A stretch of DNA of 60,941 nt from Planctomycetota bacterium (GTDB taxonomy: Bacteria > Planctomycetota > PLA2 > JAEUHO01). Shown here piece after piece: positions 24,001 through 31,443 of this stretch. Position numbers and translations under genes: made by a program. The notes beneath the pieces were generated by a model. The model did no database searches, was not told the DNA's origin, and saw only the letters and a program-made list of their open reading frames with translations. Numbering within the stretch: position 1 is the stretch's first letter; every line of letters starts with the position of its first letter. The stretch is from NCBI GenBank assembly GCA_020631815.1, contig JACKGW010000015.1, positions 1 to 60,941 of the forward strand, in the 5' to 3' direction.

Positions 24001-25551
24001 CTACCCCTCGTCTTGGCCGGTGAGGAAGCGGCGTATGGCCTCCCCGAGCTTGAGGCTGTCGCGGCGGATGTCCGAGCGCGTCTGGGTGTCGAGCGCCGTG
24101 CGCGACTCGAGCAGCCCGGCGCGACGCAACACCGTGATCTCGGCCAGCCGCTGGGCGACGTCCGGCGCCCGCTCCAAGACCGCGCGCATCGTGCCGGCGC
24201 CGATCTCGAGGAGCCGGGTGTCCTCCATCGTGCGGACGGTGGTCGTGCGCGGGTTGCCCGTCAGCAGGGCGAGCTCACCGAACAGCTCGCCCGGGCCCAG
24301 CTCGGCGACCCGCCGCTCCGCCGTGCCGTCGGAGAGGATGGCGGCCACCCGGCCCGTGTCCACGAGGTACGACGTGGAGCCGCTCTCCCCCTGGACGACG
24401 ACGTCTTGGTTCGCGCCGAACTCCAGGACCTTCGCGCCCTCGACGAGCAGGTCCAACAGCTCCGGCGCAAGCTCCCGGAACAGGTCCGTGCCCGACAAGT
24501 GCTTGCGGATGACCGCCGGGGTGATGGGCGGGGCCGACCACCCGGGCTGGAGGCGCCTCAGCTCGCGCACGGGGTAGGGGAAGCTGATCCCCGCGCGCTT
24601 GAAGAAGTACCAGACGTGCGCGAGGTAGGCGCCGCGGACGTCGGGGAGACGGTCGACGTCGCGCACCCAGGCCTTCACCTCGTAGTCGATGCCGCTGTCG
24701 CCGTAGGCGCGGATGCGATAGCGGGGCTCCGGGTCGCGCAAGATCTCCGGCGTGGCCCGGGCCGCGCGAGCCAGGACGTTGCGGACCTGGTTGGGGGGGG
24801 CGTCGTAAGGCGCCGACACGACATAGAGCTCGGCGTGCGCCGGCTCGGCGCGCGAGATGTTGCGGATGGTGCTCCCGGCCACGTGGCGGTTGGACATGGT
24901 GACCACGTCGCCCATGCGCGTACGCAGGCGGGTGGTACGCCGCGAGATGCGCAGGACCTGGCCCTCGACGTCGCCCACGTGGACCCAGTCGCCGAGCCCG
25001 TAGGTGCGCTCGCTGACGAGCCCCATGCCGGCGAAGAAGTTGGCAAGCGTCTCCTGCAGGGCGAAGCCCAGGATCACCGTGCCCACGGCCGAGGCCGTGA
25101 ACAGGGCCTCGAACCACTCGGTCCGCCCCCAGATGCCGCCGACCACGAGGAAGACCATCGCGATCCACAGCACGTAGCGCGCGCCGTCGAGCAGGAGGTC
25201 GGGGATCTGGATGCCGAGGCCGTCGGTGACCAGGCGCGACGTCAGGAACGTGCGGACGACGCCGAGCATCGCGGTCGCCCCGAAGAACACGAGCAGCGTC
25301 CAGCCGACGTTGGCGGTGGCGTGATCGGCTCCGGCTCCCCAGCCGAGCGGCATGCCGTCGAGTGCAGCGCCGATCAGGAGGGCGATCGCCGAGCCCCAGA
25401 GCAGCAGGGGCGCAGCCACGCTGGGCCACCACGGCACCTGCTTGCGGACCAAGGTCCGCAGCACGAACGCGCCTCCGAGGGTCAGCGCGACGGCGACCAG
25501 GAGCGCAACGAGAACGGCGACCGGACTGACGGCCAGGGCGTGGATCGGCAC
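24001..25551 (-). CDS. MscS-type mechanosensitive channel with cyclic-nucleotide-binding domain
   Basis: 516 residues. Membrane helices at about 7-30, 44-65, 80-102, 122-142 and the pore helix 152-176 (ASAVGTVILGFALQETLANFF in part: VGTVILGFALQ). The MscS beta domain follows (YGLGDWVHVGDVEGQVL, 184-200, and the TRMGDVVTMSN segment) and then the alpha/beta vestibule domain. Residues 355-485 form a CNBD with the phosphate-binding cassette ELGPGELFGELALLTG...PRTTTV (417-438), including the Arg435 that contacts the cyclic phosphate. It is thus a channel likely opened or closed by cAMP or cGMP as well as tension. Inner membrane. Divergent from an uncharacterised membrane protein, 14 bp between starts. 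Confidence 0.92.
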   Translation of the reverse strand: MPIHALAVSPVAVLVALLVAVALTLGGAFVLRTLVRKQVPWWPSVAAPLLLWGSAIALLIGAALDGMPLGWGAGADHATANVGWTLLVFFGATAMLGVVRTFLTSRLVTDGLGIQIPDLLLDGARYVLWIAMVFLVVGGIWGRTEWFEALFTASAVGTVILGFALQETLANFFAGMGLVSERTYGLGDWVHVGDVEGQVLRISRRTTRLRTRMGDVVTMSNRHVAGSTIRNISRAEPAHAELYVVSAPYDAPPNQVRNVLARAARATPEILRDPEPRYRIRAYGDSGIDYEVKAWVRDVDRLPDVRGAYLAHVWYFFKRAGISFPYPVRELRRLQPGWSAPPITPAVIRKHLSGTDLFRELAPELLDLLVEGAKVLEFGANQDVVVQGESGSTSYLVDTGRVAAILSDGTAERRVAELGPGELFGELALLTGNPRTTTVRTMEDTRLLEIGAGTMRAVLERAPDVAQRLAEITVLRRAGLLESRTALDTQTRSDIRRDSLKLGEAIRRFLTGQDEG

Positions 25552-25565
25552 GCCGCCGAGCGTAC

Positions 25566-27152
25566 ATGGGCCCGGGGTGCAAGGTAGAAGTCGAGGCGGT
25601 GGTGACGAAGCGCGTCCGACGCCAGCTGGGCCGGCTCTCGGTCGTGTTGCTCCTGGCGGGCACCCTGGTCACCTGCGCCCGCAACCCCAAGGCCTTGGAT
25701 CGTGCGCGCCGCGCCGAGGCAGCGACTTCACCGGTTGTGTTGGAAGGCGACGACGCCCACCCGCTGCGCAGTGCGGGCGCATGGCAGGCGGCCAGTCCCG
25801 AGACACGGACGCGGGCGCTGCGGCTGCTGGACGGCGTCTTGCAGCAGCAGCGCGCCTTCCTGCACGGCCGCCTCGAGGCCCAGGCGGCCGCTCGCTCGCG
25901 CGCCGCCCACGACACCGCCAACGGTGCGCTGTTCTTGGTGGGCGTCTTGGCGCTGGGTCTCTTCGTCGTGCCGTTCGTCCCGTGGGGGCGCGCCCGCGGC
26001 CGACGCCGCGCCGCGCTCCTCGGCGCCGCCGCCGCCTTCGCAATCGTGGTCGGGGGGCTGCTGGTCTCGAGTCGACTCCTCGCCCTGTTGCTGGAAGCGA
26101 GCCGTGTCGCGAGTCGCGGACTGGATCCCCAGCACGCCGTGCTCGACGCCGGATTCGACCTGGTGGAGGAACAGGTCCAGGCGCACGTGGCGCAAGCCGA
26201 GTCGGCCTCCAGCCTGCCGCTCGCCCCCTCGCTCGTGGGCGCCGAAGCGGCGGGAGGCCACGACTTCCTGGCCGGGCTGATTGCCAACCTGAAGTACCTG
26301 GACGTCGAGAGCCTCAGGTGGTCGGCCCAGGTGCTCCATGTCGGCCATCGCCTGCTCGACCAGATGCCGCACGTCGTGCCGTTCTTGGTCGTCCTGCTCT
26401 TCCTCCTGTCGCTGCGCGAGGTGTTGGGCGACGTGGTGCGCTTGCCGCTGGAGGCGGTCGCCGGGCAGCGAGGCCGCACCCGGCAGGCCGTCCGTCGCTT
26501 GGCGGGACGGCTCGGTCGCGAGTTCCTCGCCGTCGTCGGTGCCGTGGTCGTGCTGCTCGTGCTCGCTGCGTCGCTCCAAGGGGCCGTCCGCATCCTCGCC
26601 ACGGCGGCGACGCGCCTCGAGGTTCGCGCCTTGGACCATCTCGCCGTCGGACTGGCGGGTCTGGAGGCGCCGCCCGACGGCTTCCTCGTGGGCCTCGGTG
26701 CGCTCGCCGTGCCGGTCTTCTTGCTGGGCGGCCTGGGGCTGGCGGCGTTCGGTACGGCGCTCGTGACGCTGCACGCGCGGCGCATCTTGCGCGCCCGGGT
26801 GCATCGCGGGTTGCCCCTCAAGGGCCACGAGCGGTTCGTCCGTCGCGCGGGGCTTGCCACCCTGCGCCTTCACTGGACGCCTGCGATCGTCGCCACCCTG
26901 ATCCTCGCCGTGGCGGAGCGCGGCACCTTCGATCGTGTCGGCGACACCCCGGGCCAGGCGTTCGACGCCCTGGCGAAGCTGGCCTGGGGGTTGGGCGTCG
27001 GTGTCGTGGTCGGCGGGCTGGTCCTGGGCGTGTGGCCTTCCGTCCTCTGGCTGCTGCGCTTCCGCGTGCGCGAGCCGGTCCCGGGCGATCCACCGGAGGG
27101 CGAGGCCACGGGCGTGGAAGGGGCTGACGGCGCCACGAGCGCGGTGGCGTAG
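25566..27152 (+). CDS. Uncharacterised multi-spanning membrane protein
   Basis: 528 residues. A hydrophobic N-terminal stretch ending in LAGTLVTC suggests a lipoprotein-type signal or first helix (residues 22-37). Further membrane segments lie at about 115-133, 146-168, 270-290, 318-342, 374-400, 430-447 and 468-490. Between helices 3 and 4 there is a roughly 90-residue extracytoplasmic stretch. No family recognised. It starts 14 bp from the divergent MscS-like gene and ends 9 bp before the next gene, so both neighbours may share its regulation. A GTG at 25602 is an alternative start. Confidence 0.65.
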   Translation: MGPGCKVEVEAVVTKRVRRQLGRLSVVLLLAGTLVTCARNPKALDRARRAEAATSPVVLEGDDAHPLRSAGAWQAASPETRTRALRLLDGVLQQQRAFLHGRLEAQAAARSRAAHDTANGALFLVGVLALGLFVVPFVPWGRARGRRRAALLGAAAAFAIVVGGLLVSSRLLALLLEASRVASRGLDPQHAVLDAGFDLVEEQVQAHVAQAESASSLPLAPSLVGAEAAGGHDFLAGLIANLKYLDVESLRWSAQVLHVGHRLLDQMPHVVPFLVVLLFLLSLREVLGDVVRLPLEAVAGQRGRTRQAVRRLAGRLGREFLAVVGAVVVLLVLAASLQGAVRILATAATRLEVRALDHLAVGLAGLEAPPDGFLVGLGALAVPVFLLGGLGLAAFGTALVTLHARRILRARVHRGLPLKGHERFVRRAGLATLRLHWTPAIVATLILAVAERGTFDRVGDTPGQAFDALAKLAWGLGVGVVVGGLVLGVWPSVLWLLRFRVREPVPGDPPEGEATGVEGADGATSAVA

Positions 27153-27161
27153 CATCCTCGC

Positions 27162-28319
27162 GTGCTCGCTCGCCGGACCTTGCTGGAGGTCGTCTTCTTG
27201 CTCGCGCTCGCGGCTCCACGTGGGGCCGCCTGCGCCGACGAGGGCGTCGTGCCCGCGGACGCCGTCGCCGTCGTTCGCGTTCCGCTGGCCGGGCCGTGGT
27301 CGGCAGCCGAGGCCGAAGTCTCGGGTCTCTCGTGGGCGCCTGGGCCCGACGGAGCGCCCGTGCTGCTGTGGCTGGCCGAGGAGCTCCTCGACGTCGACGG
27401 CGGCCTGCGCACGCCGCTGGCGTTCACACCGCGCGCCGAGGTGGTCGCCGCGACCGCGCGCGCCGTCCGTGGCGAGAAGGGCGCGGCGTTGCAGCCGCGC
27501 CCCGTCCGCTGGCTGTTGCCCCCCGCGCTCGCCGCGCGGGAGGGACGCACCGCGGAGGCGGGCTTCGAAGCGGTCGCCGTGCGCGGCGATCGCATTGCCG
27601 TGGCCCGCGAGCAGGGCGGTGAGGACGGCGGCACGCTGCTGCTCGAAGGGCAGCTCTGCGTCGTGGACGGTCACTACACCGCCCGCTTCGACACCGCGCG
27701 CGACGTGCCTGCCCCTGCGCTCCGACCCGGGCTCGCGCCCGACGAGGTGCGCGATGTCCGTCACAACAAGTCGTACGAAGCACTCGTCGCCTGCCCCGGC
27801 GGCTGGCTTCTGCTGCACGAGTGCGGGGGCGCGCGCTCCGTGCCGTCACGCGTCGGACAAGCGCGCGCCGTCCCGATGGCGCCGTTCGCCTACCGCCTCA
27901 CCGATGCCAGTGCGCAGACGCGCGACGGTCGCTTCCTCGTGATCAGCTACCACTTCAAGGGGCGCGAGTGCTTGCCGGACCCCGTGGAGCGGGCCCGCGA
28001 CCAGCTGCGCGGCGGTACCCCGCCCGGCGGCGAGCACATCGAGCGTCTCGTGGAGCTGGTCCACGACGCGCGCGGAGTCCATCCCACGGGAGCGCCGCCG
28101 ACGTGGTTGCGACTCGAGGCCGAGGCGCGCAACTGGGAAGGCCTCGTACGCATCGACGCGCGCCTGCACGGGCTGCTCGGCGCGCTGCTCGTCACCGATC
28201 GCTGGCCCTTGGCAGCCCAGGGCACGCTCTTCGCCTACGTGCCGATCGCGTCCGCGACTAGCGCGCCCGACGTGACGGGGTCGCCCCCGTGTCGTCGTCG
28301 TCGGGCTCGTCGGCGGTAA
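27162..28319 (+). CDS. Secreted beta-rich protein, possible esterase-like/phytase-like fold
   Basis: 385 residues from a GTG at 27162. A signal peptide covers residues 1-25 (LLEVVFLLALAAP, cleavage near ACA). The mature part is beta-rich. Segments such as DGHYTARFDTARD, YEALVACPGGWLLLHECGG and DGRFLVISYHFKG resemble blades of the esterase-like/phytase-like propellers found in bacterial lipoproteins, but no catalytic motif is certain. The C-terminus becomes arginine-rich where it overlaps the convergent GGDEF gene by 62 bp, so its last ~20 residues may not matter. It follows the membrane protein gene by 9 bp and is probably in the same operon. Confidence 0.6.
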   Translation: MLARRTLLEVVFLLALAAPRGAACADEGVVPADAVAVVRVPLAGPWSAAEAEVSGLSWAPGPDGAPVLLWLAEELLDVDGGLRTPLAFTPRAEVVAATARAVRGEKGAALQPRPVRWLLPPALAAREGRTAEAGFEAVAVRGDRIAVAREQGGEDGGTLLLEGQLCVVDGHYTARFDTARDVPAPALRPGLAPDEVRDVRHNKSYEALVACPGGWLLLHECGGARSVPSRVGQARAVPMAPFAYRLTDASAQTRDGRFLVISYHFKGRECLPDPVERARDQLRGGTPPGGEHIERLVELVHDARGVHPTGAPPTWLRLEAEARNWEGLVRIDARLHGLLGALLVTDRWPLAAQGTLFAYVPIASATSAPDVTGSPPCRRRRARRR

Positions 28320-29400
28320 CGACGCGGTTGCGCGTGCGCTTCGCGCGCGCCAAGCGTTCGTTGGCCTTGTCGAAGAGCGCGCCGCGCTCGTCGGCCTCCT
28401 GCGGGTACAGCGCGAGCCCGCCGGACACCGTGATCGACACCTCGGTCCCGGGCATGGCGGGCACGGGCGTGGCACGTACCAGCTCGCGGGCACGCTCCAG
28501 GGCATCCGTGCCCCGCGCGCGTGCTTCCTCGACGTCCTTGGGCAGGCCTGCGAGCAGGACGGCGAACTCCTCACCACCCCAGCGCGCCACGACGTCCGTC
28601 ACGCGGAAGGCCTCGCGCAACCGACGCGCAACCTCGCGAAGGACGAAGTCCGCCGCCCGGTAGCCGAGGTTGGTGTTGACGCGCTTGAAGCGGTCCACGT
28701 CCAGCAGCCCGAGGCCCAGCGTCCGGCCCTCGCGCTGCGCGCGTGACATCTCGCGAGACAGACCCAGCTCGTAGGCGCCGCGGTTGGGAAGCCCGGTCAG
28801 CGGGTCGGCGGCGTCCGAGCGGAGCAGGGCGCGGACGAGCAGGCGCAGCTCGGCCGGGAAGAACGGCTCGGCGAGCGTGGCGTCGGCGCCGGCTTCCAGG
28901 AACTTCGCGACGTCACCCCGGCGCCCCTCGGGGACCAGCAGCAGCACGCGCAGGTCCGGCGAGATGCGTCTCAGCTCGCGGAGGAAGGCGCGGTCCCTGC
29001 GGGCCAAGCCCTCGAGCGAGACCACGATGAGGTTGGCAGGGCGGCGCAGGAAGAGCGTGACGGCCTCGAAGGGCCCGCGGGCCTCCGTCACGTCCATGCG
29101 CTCCGCCCGCAGCGCGCGCACCACCGTCCCGCGTCCGCGTCCCTGCGGGACGATGACGAGCGCGTGCAGGCGGCGCGGGCCGGACGACGTGGCCAGGGAA
29201 CCCCCCCTCGGAGGGCGGGGCCTGGGGTGAGGGCCGGGCGCGCTCCGGGGGCGCGAGACCGCAACGTGCGTGCCGCCGGCGGGCGGGCCTGATCCGTGGG
29301 CTCTGGCCGGGTACCCGGGGGGTGGCCATGTCCATGCAGATGGACGTCGAGCCTGCAACGTCGTGCAAACGCGTGCATCGGGGGCAAGCGGTCCGGACAT
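28258..29400 (-). CDS. GGDEF diguanylate cyclase with receiver-like N-terminal domain
   Basis: A receiver-like alpha/beta domain (ALVIVPQGRGRGTVVRAL to LEAGADATLAEPFFP) is followed by a GGDEF domain with DPLTGLPNRGAYE, LLDVDRFKRVNTNLGY and the intact active-site motif RWGGEEF (near 28565-28585). It should make cyclic di-GMP. No RxxD inhibitory site was seen just before the active site. The receiver domain lacks an obvious phosphorylatable Asp after strand 3 (VVSLEGLARRD), so control by phosphorylation is doubtful. The start is uncertain. ATG 29400 abuts a terminator hairpin and adds about 70 low-complexity residues. A CTG at 29196, after AGGGGG, sits exactly before the receiver domain and may be the true start. 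Cytosolic. Confidence 0.8.
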   Translation of the reverse strand: MSGPLAPDARVCTTLQARRPSAWTWPPPGYPARAHGSGPPAGGTHVAVSRPRSAPGPHPRPRPPRGGSLATSSGPRRLHALVIVPQGRGRGTVVRALRAERMDVTEARGPFEAVTLFLRRPANLIVVSLEGLARRDRAFLRELRRISPDLRVLLLVPEGRRGDVAKFLEAGADATLAEPFFPAELRLLVRALLRSDAADPLTGLPNRGAYELGLSREMSRAQREGRTLGLGLLDVDRFKRVNTNLGYRAADFVLREVARRLREAFRVTDVVARWGGEEFAVLLAGLPKDVEEARARGTDALERARELVRATPVPAMPGTEVSITVSGGLALYPQEADERGALFDKANERLARAKRTRNRVVTADEPDDDDTGATPSRRAR

Positions 29401-29404
29401 GCAA

Positions 29405-29432
29405 ACGGCCCGGTACTCGCGTACCGGGCCGT
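29405..29432 (-). terminator. Terminator hairpin after the RRM gene
   Basis: Perfect 12-bp stem (acggcccggtac / gtaccgggccgt) with a 4-base loop, 62 bp beyond the stop of the RNA-binding protein gene. On the minus strand it is followed by a short TTTG, weak for an intrinsic terminator, but the stem is very strong. Confidence 0.7.
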
Positions 29433-29493
29433 CGGTTGGAGCGGTCGCCCCCGCCGTGGCGAGGGCGACCTTCAAGCGGGTCGAGGTAGAGGA

Positions 29494-29961
29494 CTACCAG
29501 CTGCGATCGCGGTCGCGGCCGCCGCGGCCACCGCCGCCGCCGCCACCACCGTAGCCACCGCCGCCGCCGCCACGGCCACCGCCGTAGCCACCGCCGCCGC
29601 CGCCACGGCCACCGCCGTAGCCACCACCGCCGCCGCCACGGCCACCGCCGTAGCCGCCGCCACCACCGCCACGGCCACCGCCGTAGCCGCCACCACCGCC
29701 GCCACGCTCCTCACGGGGACGAGCGACGCTGACGCGGAGGGCGCGACCCCCGAAGTCCTGACCATCCAGGCCCTCGATGGCGGCCTGTGCCTCGGCCGCA
29801 GAGCTCATTTCGACGAAGCCAAAGCCACGCGGGCGGCCCGTCTCGCGGTCCATCATGAGCGAAACGCGCACGATCTGACCGTAGGGGGAAAAGGCGTCCT
29901 CCAGATCCTGCTGCGAGCAGGAGAAGGGGATGTTTCCGACGTAAAGGTTGTTCTCGGACAT
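29494..29961 (-). CDS. Glycine-rich RRM RNA-binding protein
   Basis: 155 residues. One RNA-recognition motif at residues 5-80 with RNP2 LYVGNI (6-11) and RNP1 RGFGFVEM (45-52), including the aromatic residues that stack on RNA bases. Residues 86-150 are almost only Gly, Arg and Tyr in an 11-residue unit repeated five times, followed by RDRDRSW. The architecture is that of cold-inducible glycine-rich RNA-binding proteins known from cyanobacteria and planctomycetes. It probably binds mRNA, and the RGG/YGG tail may drive weak self-association. ATG 29961 starts the RRM directly; the frame upstream is unlikely to be coding. A long upstream spacer suggests a 5' UTR, and a strong hairpin follows. 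Confidence 0.93.
   Translation of the reverse strand: MSENNLYVGNIPFSCSQQDLEDAFSPYGQIVRVSLMMDRETGRPRGFGFVEMSSAAEAQAAIEGLDGQDFGGRALRVSVARPREERGGGGGGYGGGRGGGGGGYGGGRGGGGGGYGGGRGGGGGGYGGGRGGGGGGYGGGGGGGGRGGRDRDRSW
29521..29706 (-). repeat. In-gene tandem repeat coding for Gly/Tyr/Arg units
   Basis: About five 33-bp units (one encoded unit is R, six G, Y, three G) in the tail of the RRM protein. On the + strand it reads as ccgccgccacggccaccg-like runs. Third-codon positions vary between units, so it is not a perfect microsatellite. Confidence 0.85.
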
Positions 29962-30321
29962 GGGAATCGGGAGTCTCCGGAAAGCGGAAAGGCGCGGCAC
30001 GATCAGGTCATCGCCTGCCGTGTAGCTCCGACGCCTCGGTACGAATCGAAAGGGAAAGCCGGAAAGCACGACGCGGAGTTCTTGGCGACGACGGCGCAGC
30101 CAGGGAGTCCCCAAGTGCGAAGGCGGGCGGCAAACAGGCGTGATGCAATGGCGCGAGAAGGCTACCCGCGGCGCCAGCGGAATGGGCGGGAAACCAGCCA
30201 GCGGATTCCGTCAGGGCGCACCGCGGGCCTGATCGCAGCGCCCGTTCGGGCGCGCGGTGGGGCCGCGGGAGCCCGCCGAGGCGGGCAGCGTGCGGTCGTC
30301 GAGGGGGCGTCTTGCCGCTAC
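29962..30321. other. 360-bp leader/spacer upstream of the RRM gene
   Basis: Between the RRM gene start and the stop of the 56-residue protein gene, both minus strand. It holds a purine-rich stretch (about 30045-30080), and two small hairpins with 7-bp stems: 30238-30253 (gcgcccg tt cgggcgc) and 30271-30286 (gcccgcc ga ggcgggc). The hairpins sit 36-84 bp beyond the small gene and may end its transcript. The remainder could be a long 5' UTR. No gene recognised. Confidence 0.5.
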
Positions 30322-30492
30322 TCAGTCCTCGGAGGACGGGTCCATGAGCTCCATGAGCTCCTGGGGAGTGAGCGGCTCCGAGTCCGGCGCCATGGGGTCG
30401 TCGGCAAGGCGCTCGACGCGGCGGTTCGCCTTGTCGCGCTTGGCTTGCATCTTGCGGCGCATCCGCTCGCGCTTCTGGGGGGACTCGGCCAT
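30322..30492 (-). CDS. Small charged protein (56 residues)
   Basis: ATG 30492 is preceded by a perfect GGAGGAG 6 bp upstream, the best ribosome binding site in the area, and the frame runs to TGA at 30322. The first half (residues 4-30) is strongly basic (QKRERMRRKMQAKRDKANRR) and would be an amphipathic helix; the second half is acidic with two copies of the ELM motif (PQELMELMDPSSED). No cysteine, no membrane segment. It is too short for a family call. A basic-acidic small protein next to an RNA-binding protein could be an RNA- or ribosome-associated factor, which is only an inference from composition and place. Confidence 0.7.
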   Translation of the reverse strand: MAESPQKRERMRRKMQAKRDKANRRVERLADDPMAPDSEPLTPQELMELMDPSSED

Positions 30493-30594
30493 GGCGGCTC
30501 CTCCGATCTGGGACGAGGCTCCGGTCCGGCGCCGGCGGCCTCCTGATCACGCCCCCGGCCAGACGGCCCGGGCAGCGTGCGACCGAGGGAGGGT

Positions 30595-30621
30595 ACCGGG
30601 CCGGGGGGCCCAGGGCCCGGT
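30595..30621 (-). terminator. Hairpin after the 30672-31277 lipoprotein gene
   Basis: 8-bp stem accgggcc / ggcccggt with an 11-base loop, about 50 bp beyond the stop. No T-run follows, so it is only a possible terminator. Confidence 0.35.
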
Positions 30622-30671
30622 TTGGCGGGGGTGGGGCCTTCGAACGGCCTACAGACTGGCCGCGGCGCCCT

Positions 30672-31277
30672 CTACGGAGCCTGATGGTCGGGGGGCCCCG
30701 ACGACCAGCCGTTCTCGAAGAAGCCCGAGGCGGCGATGGCCTCGCCGGCCAGCCAGGCGGCCTCGTCCGCGCACTCGTTTGGAGTCGTGATCGTGAAGCC
30801 CGCCCGGTGCTGGGTCCCGTACGTGGCCGTCCCCATGAAGCTCTGCACGGGCGGCCGCGTGGGGTCGAAGGGCAGGCCCTCGATGACGTGGACGATCACC
30901 GTGCACGTCCCCGCGCTCGGGGACTCCACCACCTCGTAGGCCAGGAAGTAGCGGACCACGTCCAGCTCGTTGGTGCCTCGATTGGCTTCGAGTCCGAGCA
31001 ACGTGTCCCAGTCCATCATGAACGGGTCGTCACTGGCGGTGTCCGCGGCAGGCCGAACCGTGTTGAACAGGCCGGAGTAGGGGACGCGCTCGGAGAAGCT
31101 CTCCGTCGGGCGGCGCTCCTGCATGGCCGCCAGCGGCACGATCACGATGCCTGGGTAGTCGGAGCGGTCGAAGTCGAAGGGCGACTTGCTGCTGCTGCCT
31201 CCACCGCCGCAGGCGGCCAGCAGGACCAAGGCGGCGAGCGCGAACGCGCTCCATCGGGCTCGTAGCGCACCTCGCAT
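30672..31277 (-). CDS. Lipoprotein of unknown function
   Basis: 201 residues from ATG 31277, preceded by GAGGGGG at about 7 bp. Lipobox LLAAC near residue 22 is followed by Gly and Ser (CGGGGSSS), a flexible tether also seen in other lipoproteins of this window. The body has mixed alpha/beta character with segments such as YPGIVIVPLAAMQER and VHVIEGLPFDP; residues 110-130 contain AYEVVESPSAGTC. No family recognised. Likely held in the outer or inner membrane and facing the periplasm. Confidence 0.65.
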   Translation of the reverse strand: MRGALRARWSAFALAALVLLAACGGGGSSSKSPFDFDRSDYPGIVIVPLAAMQERRPTESFSERVPYSGLFNTVRPAADTASDDPFMMDWDTLLGLEANRGTNELDVVRYFLAYEVVESPSAGTCTVIVHVIEGLPFDPTRPPVQSFMGTATYGTQHRAGFTITTPNECADEAAWLAGEAIAASGFFENGWSSGPPDHQAP

Positions 31278-31443
31278 CGGGCACCCCCTCTTCGTCCTCG
31301 GCGACGCGATCGGAGTGGCGCGTCGCAGGCCGGCGAGCGACTCCACGGTAGACGAACTGCGGCCGGGCCGCAGCCGCCAGCTTGCCGGGCCCTGACCGGG
31401 CGGGGACTCGCCACGGCCAGCCCCCGCGGATAGGCCCTAGGTC

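Noticed and set aside
29521..29706. Tandem repeat considered as a CRISPR array
   Set aside because: The units are 33 bp with no unique spacers and encode a Gly/Tyr/Arg tail in a real RRM protein.
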